Shown piece by piece: positions 22,239 to 31,725 of a stretch of DNA of 64,000 nucleotides (position 1 is its first letter; every line of letters starts with the position of its first letter). Below the pieces are notes generated by a model. The model was not told the DNA's origin. It was given only the letters and a program-made list of their open reading frames with translations, and searched no databases. Source of the stretch: Anabas testudineus (lineage: Eukaryota; Chordata; Actinopteri; Anabantiformes; Anabantidae). The stretch lies in NCBI RefSeq assembly GCF_900324465.2, contig NC_046616.1, forward strand, positions 22,439,095-22,503,094, read 5' to 3'. The position numbers were made by a program, and so were the translations under genes.

Positions 22239-22608
22239 ATACCTAGGAGCCCGGCAGGGTGGTTAAATGACAACCTGGCCCCCTGTGGACAGCTGCTTTT
22301 ATTATGTAAAGAGGCACACGTCGGGGTGGGGGCAGATTTGGGGAGGGTTGTCGCTGACTTACCACAAGAGGAACGGAGGCCGGCTGAAGCTCTGGCTCAC
22401 CAAGACATCTTATGGAGACATCCACACACGTTGTTGTTTTTTTTCCAAAGCGGGATGACAAGTCGTCTTTGGTGCCACAAATACATAGAACTAACGAATG
22501 CATCCACACAGTGAGACACGGAGCGGGACCGGACACCGGAACACGCCGTCGAATCAGTTCTCCAAAGAGGGACGACAAGTTGTCTTTGTCTCTAAACTGG
22601 GTGCAGTT
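22239..22608 (-). repeat. Left arm of a large inverted repeat
   Basis: The reverse complement matches 23896-24294 at roughly 90% by eye. Shared landmarks include CTAGGAGCCCGGCA, TGACAACCTGGCCCCCTG, GCTGCTTTTATTATGTAAAG, AAGACATCTTATGGAGACAT and CGGAGCGGGACCGGACACC. Read on the minus strand it contains ATAATAAAAGCAGC, a poly(A)-signal-like motif, and leads into the unassigned ORF at 22218-21739. The arm contains internal short repeats (GACAAGTCGTCTTTG and GACAAGTTGTCTTTG). Confidence 0.8.
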
Positions 22609-22644
22609 GCCCAGTTAAAAAATATTATATTATATTTAAAAAAG

Positions 22645-22766
22645 CAACTCACAAGTAGGGTACAATGAGTAGGACCCCTACTGTTGGTAGACCACAGCTG
22701 GGACTTGAACCCCAGTCTCCCACATGGGAGGTGGTGATGTTACCACTACACTAACCAGCTGGATAT
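22645..22766 (-). mobile_element. tRNA-derived SINE (head)
   Basis: The minus strand begins GCTGGTTAGTGTAGTGGTAA, an A-box-like start. It continues through ACCTCCCATGTGGGAGAC and the B-box-like GGGGTTCAAGTCCCAGC. The same sequence occurs on the plus strand at 52366-52548. The anticodon-arm-like part resembles tRNA-Gly. The copy ends in a short GTGAGTTGCTTTT tail. Confidence 0.7.
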
Positions 22767-22900
22767 TAATGTTTTAACAAAGTAGTGTTCTGGAGGTAGC
22801 TACTGTTATAGTGTTACATTGCAAAAATACAATAATCTAGATCAAACAACACAGTAAATAAGGAGTAATAAGGAGGTGTTCTTGTTAGAAATATTTCAAC

Positions 22901-22933
22901 GGGGGTGGGGTGGGGGGGGGGGGGGGGGGGGGG
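22901..22933 (+). repeat. Poly-G tract
   Basis: An uninterrupted run of 22 G (22912-22933), preceded by GGGGGTGGGGT. It could form a G-quadruplex on the plus strand. Long homopolymers are also frequent assembly or sequencing error sites, so the length is uncertain. Confidence 0.85.
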
Positions 22934-23525
22934 TTACCATAGGTAGAGTTGTATATGTGAATTTCTCACTCTAATATGTTTTCTAAAACCACGCAAATCA
23001 CAAATGTGCAAAAAAGAAAGTAACAAATAAAAAAATCACAATGGCAGAAGGGACACATCCAGGACTTCTGATTGATCCACTGTCCACATGTGAACGTACG
23101 TACAGCAACCAGCACATCTCTTGGTCTGAGGTTCACGGTGCAGCAGTGCTTCACCTGGCACACGGCTCTTTTTCCAGGACCAGGTGTGGGGGGTTTATTT
23201 CGAAGCTCTTGCTCCTTCGTTGCCTTTTTTCCTGTGCAGCTGTTGAATGAAAGTGGGCGGGCCTTCCATGCCCTGCGCCCCCAACCCCCACATGTACCTG
23301 TGGGGGCTCGAAGTCAGGACTCCAGAGCCAGGACAGGACCCAGAGTCATTCAGTTGTATGTCTGACAGCTGTTTACTTGGAATAACGGGACGAAACAAAT
23401 GCATGTGTCACTGAGACAAATACGTTGTGACACATTTGCAATGTGACGGAGGGGGTGTAGGTTTTTATAAAAAGAGCGTGACACGGAAACTGGGTGCTTT
23501 ATTTGTTGGTAACATAACACATACA

Positions 23526-23608
23526 TGTTTCTGAATAATAACAGTAATAACAATAATAATAACAGTAATAATAATAATAATAACAGTAATAACAATAATA
23601 ATAACAAC
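23526..23608 (+). repeat. AAT/AAC trinucleotide-rich tract
   Basis: Imperfect microsatellite of AATAAC and AAT units. Translated on the minus strand it gives a poly-Leu/Ile frame that is an artefact. Confidence 0.85.
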
Positions 23609-23609
23609 A

Positions 23610-23712
23610 GTGTGACACGGAGCGGGACCGGACACCGTAACACGCCGTCGAAGCAGTTCTCCAAAGTGGGACGACAAGTTGTCTTTGTCTCTAAACTGGG
23701 TTCTTTATTCGT
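23610..23712 (+). repeat. Third, direct copy of the arm-end module
   Basis: About 100 bp (TGTGACACGGAGCGGGACC through TGTCTTTGTCTCTAAACTGG) match the inner end of the left arm (22508-22600) in the same orientation, and the right arm in inverse orientation. The unit therefore occurs three times within 1.5 kb. A more degenerate fourth trace with GACACGGAAACTGGGTGCTTTATT lies at 23478-23510. Confidence 0.75.
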
Positions 23713-23895
23713 TGGTCTGTTTCTATGGGTCTTTTGGTGGTCACATCTACAGACATGGAAATCAGGTGGGTCACTGACCCATGGGTTGAATGGCCCAAAT
23801 CAGGCCAGTCACCATTCAGAAGTGGGAAATGTGCAACAGTTCTCCATGAAAGAAAGTCCTCACTGTAACATTGGCATCATAACACTGCTCTGGAG

Positions 23896-24294
23896 AACTG
23901 CACCCAGTTTAGAGACAAAGACAACTTGTCGCCCTGCTTTGGAGAACTGCTTCGACGGCGTGTTGCGGTGTCCGGTCCCGCTCCGTGTCTCACTGTGTGG
24001 ATACGTTAGTTAGTTCTATGTATGTGTTATGTGACGAACGGATAAAGAACCAAAGACGACTTGTCATCCCGCTTTGGAGAAGGAAGAAGATGTGTGTGGA
24101 TGTCTCCATAAGATGTCTTGGTGAGGCAGAGCTTCAGCCGGCCTCCATTCCTCTTGTGCTAAGTCAGCGACAACCCTCCCCCCCATCTGCCCCCACCCCG
24201 ACGTGTGCCGGTAACAACTGTCTTTACATAATAAAAGCAGCTGTCCACAGGGGGCCAGGTTGTCATTTGACCACCTTGCCGGGCTCCTAGGTAT
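23896..24294 (+). repeat. Right arm of the large inverted repeat
   Basis: Inverse of the left arm at 22239-22608. This copy keeps a stretch missing from the left arm (around 24024-24050, containing GTTATGTGACGAACGGATAAAG). It ends GGGCTCCTAGGTAT, directly followed by about 30 bp before a solo LTR. Similarity between the two outer flanks may go on for about 30 bp (TAGTGTTAA on both). The inner spacer between the arms is about 1.29 kb. Confidence 0.8.
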
Positions 24295-24326
24295 ATTGTC
24301 ATTTGACCTGTCTGTCGTAGTTCTAG

Positions 24327-24952
24327 TGTTAAGGGAAGGGGACGAGGCAGACATGAACTGAGAATAGGATTTATTAAAGAAAACTACCAAAACCGGGAAA
24401 CGAAGGGGGGTGTTGACAGACACTACAAAAACCAGTCAGAAACACGAGGACAAAGTAACAACATAAAACTACAAAAATGGCAGAAAACAAAGTAACAAAC
24501 CAGGAACCAAAGTACAAACGAAAACCGCTGCTCAATGGCAGGAAAACACTCACAGAAACCAGGTAATAATGTCCAAAGTTCAGAGTAGGGCAAAGTCCAG
24601 AGAATCCAGGGGAGAAAACAGACAGGGCTGAGGAGGACGAGCAGGAGCAGGCCTGAGAGCAAGCAGGTTGTAGCAAGCAGGGTTTAGCAGGCAGGGTTAG
24701 TAACAGGCATGTAGCAGACAGGAGAAAGGCGCTGGAAACAGGTTGAGAGCTGGCTGGTAACTGGTTGGGGAACAACGACGATCCTACGGGGGGAAAAGGA
24801 CTGAGGAGAGTTTTTATAGACTAAGGGAAACACAGGTGGAGCCAATATGCAGGTGATTACAGGGAGCAGAGGGAGAGAAGTGGCTGGTGGGCGGAGTCCA
24901 GAGGGAGAGAGGAAAATCCAAGGCTTGCCAGGGCCAGGCCGAAACCGTGACA
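24327..24952 (-). mobile_element. Solo LTR, gypsy-like (LTR-C)
   Basis: A 626-bp fossil with ends TGTTAA...GTGACA. On the minus strand it starts TGTCACGGTTTCGGCC, has a TATA-like TATAAAAACT, a CT-rich body and AATAAATCC near its end, all typical of a fish gypsy-type LTR. It differs in sequence from LTR-A and LTR-B. The 5-bp flanks (TCTAG and CTTGG) do not match well, so its insertion ends may have been altered by recombination with the neighbouring repeat. Confidence 0.65.
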
Positions 24953-26160
24953 CTTGGACTTTCATTTGTCCCAACTGCATCTGTAAGTCAATTTAAAATC
25001 TAGGCTTAGATCTTCAGAAATTCCTTAGAGGTGTGAAACGAAATCATTTCTTTATGAAAAGTGCTGTTTTTCAGACCTCAAGAACTACTACACCAGACAC
25101 CTACAAGGCTTTTTAGGGCTCCACCCAATATATGAATCTGTTCACCTGTTGACCATATATGATGTCTCTTATGTCAATCAGTAGACATACACCATGCCTC
25201 CTTGTCAACTTTAGTTTAAGTTTACTGATCAGACATCACATGATACTCCAACCCACCCATGCAAATAATTTTTTGGCTCACTTGTAAGTGGCTGTTTATG
25301 ATTGGTTGCATTGTATTTTTGCTTTAATACCGATTATATTTATATGTATTTATTTCCCTGAATGATGCATTCAAAGTTTGTGCTCGGAATGAAGTATTGT
25401 CAAGTCATAGGGTTCACATCCCTGCTCAGGCTTAGACCAGCAAACCGTGCTCACAACTCTACCTACTCTATCTTCTCAGGATCTGAACAAACATTAGATT
25501 CATTTGTTTTTGCCAGAGTAGTCTTCACACAAACGAGCTGAGCAGTATGTGTGTGGACATGCTTACAAAGTTCAGATTGTTCGTGGCTGCTTGATTCATT
25601 TCAAGACTGAAGCTCAAAAATGGACTGACTCTGAATATCTGCAACCCAAACCTGGACGTGAGTCAAACTTTGAAGCCCAGTGTTTAGTCTTAATTCTCAC
25701 TTAGTGGTTAAACCTGTATATGTGTGTGTGTGTGTGTGTGTGCTTGCATGTGTGTGTTGGTGGATTCTGGATTAATTTAAGGACTAAAACTCGAAGATGG
25801 ACTAATTCTGACTGCCCATGGGCCTTGTCGTGGGTTAGCATGTTGAATGTAGCCATTTTGGCTGCACAGTAAGTAATTTTAAACAGCTAATGTAGTGAAA
25901 GTTAGCTTCTCTTAGACTCTGGAGGAGGAGAAATGTTTGGGCTACTGCTGTCATGAGCGCCATGACAGCACTAGCATTTCATGCCGAGGTCAGTGTTTCT
26001 CCAGAGCAGTTAATGCTATTGCTTATCACTGGCATAGTGGTCTGTGCAAAGTGGCTAATGTAATGGGAATTTAAGCTCTTTGTATCTCCTGGTATCTAAC
26101 TTTCTCAAACACAACCTTCTGTTCTCTCACCAAAGTATGAAACAAACTTTGTCTTTTTGA
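24953..26160. other. Intergenic, no gene seen
   Basis: No convincing coding frame. A TG microsatellite (25721-25742) is present. A short B-box-like GGGTTCACATCCCTG at about 25409 may be a SINE trace. Confidence 0.4.
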
Positions 26161-26164
26161 TCAT

Positions 26165-26470
26165 GCTGTAGGTGTCTCTCAGGAACTATCATCTGGGTGT
26201 AAGATCCTGCTGGAAACTCCTGCAAACCCACATCCCAGAAAGACATTGACAACACCTACAACAGACAAAAGGTTGTGAAACCTACCTGGGGGGTGTTCCT
26301 CAGGTATAAAAACCCTGACTTTCCTTTGTTCGGGGTCTTTCTTCATTCTGATCACTCGTGTGTTGACCGACCTATCTTTGCAAAGAAATAAAACCTTGTC
26401 GGCCGGTAGAAGTCTCTATTTCCTTATTCACCATCAGAGAAAAGTACCACCAGTTACTTTTGGCAACAGG
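26165..26470 (+). mobile_element. Possible LTR fragment
   Basis: The plus strand shows GGTATAAAAACCC, then about 80 bp on AAATAAAACCTTGTCGG, then a short stretch ending TTTTGGCAACAGGG. This spacing of TATA box, poly(A) signal and CA-like end resembles the U3-R-U5 order of an LTR. No clear target duplication or TG start was found, so limits and family are uncertain. It is treated as a fossil. Confidence 0.35.
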
Positions 26471-26763
26471 GTTATCTGAAACCTAATCTCACCATCAAAG
26501 ACTCTAAACTGCTTTGCAGGTAGAATACTCAATGCACTGTGCTAATTTGTGCAATCTATGGTCTTTCCCTTTACTTTCACTTCAGCTTCTTGTTCTATTT
26601 AAATGCATGTAACGTGCATTTGAAAAACTGATACAGATGTGTTAAGGAGTGCATACATAGCACTTACCGCACCACAACCTCAATGATCTTATTCTCTCTG
26701 TAGATCTCTCTGAAAGTCAACAATTAAATAATTAAAGATGCCAGAATTGTTTAAATGAATAAA

Positions 26764-26769
26764 TTTTAT
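26764..26769 (-). terminator. Poly(A) signal candidate for receptor copy F
   Basis: AATAAA on the minus strand, about 55 bases after the stop codon of copy F. It is the nearest and best-placed signal. Confidence 0.5.
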
Positions 26770-26823
26770 TATTATGATTATTGTTATGTTATACATTTGT
26801 TCAATTTAAATTTCATCAACATA

Positions 26824-27804
26824 TTAGACACTCTGCACCTGTACCAAGGGATGTTGACTAGGAGTATTGGACGTCCGCTGGAAAGTTTGTCGGGCTTGTT
26901 GGAGCAGATGTCTGAACTGAGCAGGAATTTCTTCATTTATATGAAGGTAAATCAGAGGGTTGAGAGCACTGTTCAGACATACAAGACCACGACTTATCTG
27001 ATGAGCGATGTAGACTCCATTATTCCACTCATGGCATATTTTCTGTTTGGTCAGAACTCTTGACCAGAGGTTTAGGTTCCTTAAAACATGAAATGGGATG
27101 TAACAAATAGAGAAGAGAAGAATCAAGATGAACAACAACTTCAAACATCTCTGTCTCAGTACCTTGTCGGTTGTATTTGTTCTGCATAGTAGAACAATCA
27201 CATGTCCGTAGCAGCCCACAGTGATGAAGAATGGAAGACAAAACCCAATGACTGTCCATCCAAGGCTGTATATCAGATAATTATCAACATGGTATTTTGA
27301 TGTTGTATCGTAGCATTTCCCAGACTTGTTTCCAAATGTCTTGGTGTAGAACATGTCTGGAAGACTTTGAACACTCACAAAGACCCAAACCATTACCGAG
27401 ACTCCCACAGAATGAATGAGAGTTAATCTTCCCCGGACTCTGACTGGATGAACAATAGCCAGGTACCTGTACACACTTATACAGGTAAGGAATCCAATGC
27501 TGCCGTATAAATTCAGGTTGAAGCAGAATCTTGTTATCTTGCAGAATACATCTCCAAAGATCCATTTACTCTTCATGAAGTAGTACACCATCAGGAACGG
27601 GAGTGTGAGCAGGTACAAAATATCAGCAACTCCAAGGTTGAGAACAAAAATGTTGACATTTCCCAGTTTATTCCAGTTTTGTAACAAGGACTTTAATCCC
27701 CATCCATTTGCTGCCAAACCAATAATGAATACTAAGATGAAAACAGGAGGCAAGAATTTGCCTGAAAAGTCAAAGCTGACTTGATGACAAGATGTGCGAT
27801 TCAT
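26824..27804 (-). CDS. P2Y1-like receptor gene, copy F
   Basis: Intact single-exon frame of 326 aa, the last and most 5' copy of the array. N-terminal glycosylation site NRT; TM2 NLGVADILYLLTLP; TM3 FCKITRFCFN and SVYRYLAIVHPVRV; ECL2 KCYDTTS; TM6 ICYIPFHVLRNLNLWSR, with Arg where the other copies have Lys; TM7 HQISRGLVCLNSALNPLIY. The C-tail (QQARQTFQRTSNTPSQHP) is richer in Ser/Thr than copy C. The TM6 Lys-to-Arg change sits next to a P2Y1 nucleotide-contact position and could alter ligand affinity (inference). The start is preceded by CTGCTGTCAAG then AAGACG, the same acceptor-like arrangement as copies E and C. A poly(A) signal follows closely. Confidence 0.93.
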   Translation of the reverse strand: MNRTSCHQVSFDFSGKFLPPVFILVFIIGLAANGWGLKSLLQNWNKLGNVNIFVLNLGVADILYLLTLPFLMVYYFMKSKWIFGDVFCKITRFCFNLNLYGSIGFLTCISVYRYLAIVHPVRVRGRLTLIHSVGVSVMVWVFVSVQSLPDMFYTKTFGNKSGKCYDTTSKYHVDNYLIYSLGWTVIGFCLPFFITVGCYGHVIVLLCRTNTTDKVLRQRCLKLLFILILLFSICYIPFHVLRNLNLWSRVLTKQKICHEWNNGVYIAHQISRGLVCLNSALNPLIYLHINEEIPAQFRHLLQQARQTFQRTSNTPSQHPLVQVQSV

Positions 27805-27995
27805 CGTCTTCTTGACAGCAGTTAGTTTCCTCTCTCAATGAGTGTGCTGGTTGTCTATGCAGAAAGAAACAGCCTGAATGTGTTTGTGGTTTAGAGAAGA
27901 CTTCCTGTTTTAAAACCTACTCTCTACAAACCACATTTGAGTTTTTGCATCTGTCACTGTCAAAGAAATTACATTGGTGGTCTGGTTTGTCATTC
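27805..27995 (-). promoter_or_regulatory. Conserved 5' flank of copy F, with acceptor-like site
   Basis: Aligns with the flank of copy E (16379-16600). The AG at 27811-27812 leaves AAGACG before the ATG. It probably marks the 3' end of a 5'-UTR intron; the first exon and core promoter would lie further upstream and were not located. Confidence 0.5.
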
Positions 27996-30900
27996 TTCTT
28001 AACTGAAAGCTCAGAATCAGAGTAATCTAAATTAAATCCATGTTGAGTTTAAGTAGCACAAGATAATTCCAACAATAAAAGTAAAAGTAAATAAAGGACA
28101 GGTTGGAGTGTGTTAGAAAAAAGAGAGAGGAAAGAGGAAAACATTATTGGGGAATACATGAATTTTACACATACCTTTAATTAAGAGACTACCACTGAAA
28201 ACGCAATAAAGGGAAACCTTCTAGAAAAGTAAAGGGAATTTAAAAAATGTAAACTTTTGAATTAGAGAGAATGATTGGCTAAATATTATACATCCACTAA
28301 CTCACTGACATGGAGGGAATTTATTTAGAAAAGCAATGGATCATATAATGTAAATAATGCACACATTTTTCTGGAAATGACAGAAACGTTTTGGGAACTG
28401 GTGAGAAAAGTACTGCAACAAATACCTATGAGTTGTAATGTCATGTAACCCTCTGAACACTGTGAAGTGAGCGATGATCTAAAGTGTTATTAGTGAAATA
28501 AAAGAAGAAGAAATTTTCTTGATAGAAAAGCCATTGTGCCATAATACTGCAAAACCACATTTGCAAGAGAAATAGGAAAAATGGCTACTACACAAGACAC
28601 AAAATGGTAACCTTCGCTGAAAAATACATCTTTAAACAGGAATGGGTTATAAACGTTTAAAGTATTTCTCTGATACTGTCACATCCTCTTGTATAAAGGG
28701 TAATAATAACAATAACAACATTAGTAATATTATTAATGGAAATTCCTTCCATTCCTTTAAACTGCCCACTCAGTCAAATCGGTCACTTTTATAACTTTTA
28801 TATAGCTATTCTACAACTTTTAACTGCAATTTGTGTATCAGCATTTAGCCCTTTTCAGCATTTTGCTGGTAAGTAAATTAACAAGTGGTGGTTATCTGAT
28901 AGTGGCTGGTTTAAAGAAAAGTATTTTACCACATCCTGTGGTAATATGCTGTGATTCTGTTGTAGCTACCCAACAGTGTGTGGTACCAGTAAGTTTACAG
29001 GGACTGCTTGGTTTAAATCTGTGCCAACGTGATTTCTTGTGGTATCCTTTCGTCAGTACCTAACAGCAATTTTCTCGATATGAGCTTTATGTGGTTATTG
29101 TATAATTTAGTGTTTGGACAGTAAACAACCTCACAGGATGAGGAATTTTCATAAACTAGCAATTCAAAAACATGTCTCAGTATTGTCTTATTTTTAATTC
29201 ATAAAACAATGATTAAATCATTATCATACCTGACATGAATCTGCCATGCTGCTTGATTCTAGGGTAGTAGAAAGATTTAAGTGGCAATTTCATATTGTTG
29301 GTCAATCCACCACTTGGTTCTGGCTGAAGTATCTCAACAACTATTGCAGTGGTTTTCAAGAATGACAATGTCTAGTAATTGTATCTCATAGCATCACTGA
29401 AAATCATCACTTGTGACTTTGAAAGTCACACAGTTACATGACGACCAACTGAGTGAATGTGTTTCAAGGAATGTACCATCACATATACTTTGAAGGTCAG
29501 TTTACTGGTAAATCAGTATCCTGGTCAAAAACTACACTATGAAGACAAGTGAACACTCCAAGTAACCATGCAAAAATGTTGTTGGAATACATAAGTCAAA
29601 GATTTGAAGAAAATTCCAAAGTTACTTGAGTTCAGGTACCTCCATCATTAGGAAATGGATGAAATATGTATAAATGTGCCTACAGCAAGTCATGTGATTG
29701 ACCATGGTGCTAGTGAGGGAGACCACAAGACTCCTCTGAATATGTTAAAAGCTACACCTCAGTAGGAATTTATACCCTTGTATGTCGCTTTGGATAAAAG
29801 CATCTGCCAAATGCAGAATGTAATTTCACTAGATGTCTTGTCATGGCCACAACCATAAAGCCAAACATTGTAAAGGTGTCTGTAAAGAAAGCTATAAATA
29901 GTAATACAAGTCAGTAATACAACGTTTTATAGCAAAAATCAGCATTTTTCTGTTCAGCTCATTAGTAAGAGGAATAAATGTTAAGAAATATTTGTACAGA
30001 ATACACTAACACTAAAAATCTGTGAATATGACAAAATATACTGTATATCAAAAACAGAAAACGTACTGAGGAAAATTCAGGAAAAATGGTTTGTAAGACA
30101 TTAAAACACTTTTTCATTAAGCCTGTACATACTGTAATAGATATCTGTCCAGAATTATTTACAACAAAACAGAAAATAAAAAATAAGTGCAAGGTCAAAA
30201 ACACAAATACATCTGTACAAGGTAAAAGTTAAAATGTTCACATCAAAAAACAATAGCAGTCAAACCACTGTGTGAAATGCAAGAGGCCTTTGACCTACTA
30301 ATTAACATCCCCAAAACATGTCAGTCCTCAACGCCATCCATATTGCATAATTACATGAGTAGCAACAATGAATGTGAATCCCAGAGGACAAGCAGCAGAT
30401 GTAGTCTTAGAGCTGCAGCTGCTGTCATGGATACCAGTGTAGGCTGTCGCTCCCTTCTGTACAAATGAATTCATTTGTTTTTGTTGTACTAAAGACATTT
30501 GGGTTCAACATAAAGAAAAGATTAGAATTTTGACTTTTATTTGATGTACACCTCAGGATGTTAAACAACAACGAAGGGCTTACATGACCTATGTAAACAT
30601 GAAAACTAGAGAGTTGTCTATGGGAGTAAAGGAAGTCATTCTGAAAAACTAAGGGAGGCCTCGGATGGTCTTTTCCTCACTCAGATTTTGGGTTATCTAA
30701 TATAAAAGGTGTTACCTCAAATAAAAGTTCACATTTTATTCATCTTTAGACCTTAAACCCAAATGTCTTCAGTGTCAGCAATACTTTCAGAGATAAGGTA
30801 TTCTCTATTCTTTGCCTGTGCTTCCATATTTCTATTTGATAAACCCAACTTCTGTCTTGTAGAATTTTTGTGCAATGGAAAATGTTCCAGTCCTTATTAG

Positions 30901-31725
30901 CACAACTGCTGCCCTTCTACTAATGATCTCACTGCATGAACTGTGAGACTCAGAACAGCTCCCTGGTCACAGAAAAGCACAGAAACGTCAGTTAAAAGTT
31001 AAAACCTAGTGTTAGGATTTAGATGATTTAAATAGTGAATGAAAGTATCCAGCTGTGCCCACTGCTAACATATATTGCCGGATAGTACTGCAAGTACTGT
31101 ATGTGTTTAAACCTCTTTATGACCTCAGCAACATCATGGTCAACTGTCATAGTTCAATCAGAGTTTAGTTTTTTTAAATGAAATTTTAATATTTCAGTTA
31201 CGCACAATTATGCAAGATCACTCTGATTAAATTGTTCCAATAGCTTACTCTTTACTGGCTCCCTCGAACTGTGAATGGTTTTTAAATTTCACAAAACTAA
31301 TTCAGTGCACACCTTTATAAGAACATTTTCCTCTTTCTTCTTATTTCTATAATTTTCATTTTGAGGATTCTGCGATTATTTTACCTTGTCTTCTCTTTCT
31401 GCTATTCAGTATTAAACATACTATATACTGTAAATAAAATGTGTTTTGTTTGCCAAATAATTTAGATTCTTTAATAAGGTCAAACCACCAGAATAGTGGG
31501 CCGTAATAGCGCCTCAAGGTGCAGGAGGAGCTGGGGATAAGTGCAGACTCAGTGTCCATGTCAAGATCAACATTTTGCCTCAGTCACAGCTTTTATCTAC
31601 AATGGTCATTTTCTCATTTAAGGTCCTTTGATTAGAGACTATCTAAGGTTTCTCTCACTGCATGCTCCCCGAATCAGTCAGCAAAGTCTCCCAGCTGTGA
31701 ATAAATCAATGCTCATACAGGCTGA
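27996..31725. other. Intergenic between receptor array and ccn5; no gene seen
   Basis: AT-rich, with no frame over 82 codons and no recognisable domain. At 29782-29826 GTCGCTTTGGATAAAAGCAT begins a typical 3' tail of fish tRNA-derived SINEs and their partner LINE. At about 30707-30790 a stretch with AAACCCAAATGTCTTCAGT resembles the end of a DNA transposon also seen near 44050-44175. Confidence 0.45.

Noticed and set aside
23350-23677. Poly-Leu/Ile minus-strand frames
   Set aside because: They are translations of the AAT/AAC microsatellite.
22239-24294. Inverted repeat as a CRISPR array or a bacterial cassette
   Set aside because: The setting is vertebrate, and there are only two long arms plus one partial copy rather than regular short repeats with spacers.
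22239-24294. Inverted repeat as a simple MITE with the arms as terminal repeats
   Set aside because: The third direct copy, the AATAAA-like signals and the continuation of the left arm into an ORF do not fit a plain MITE. Not excluded, but not called.
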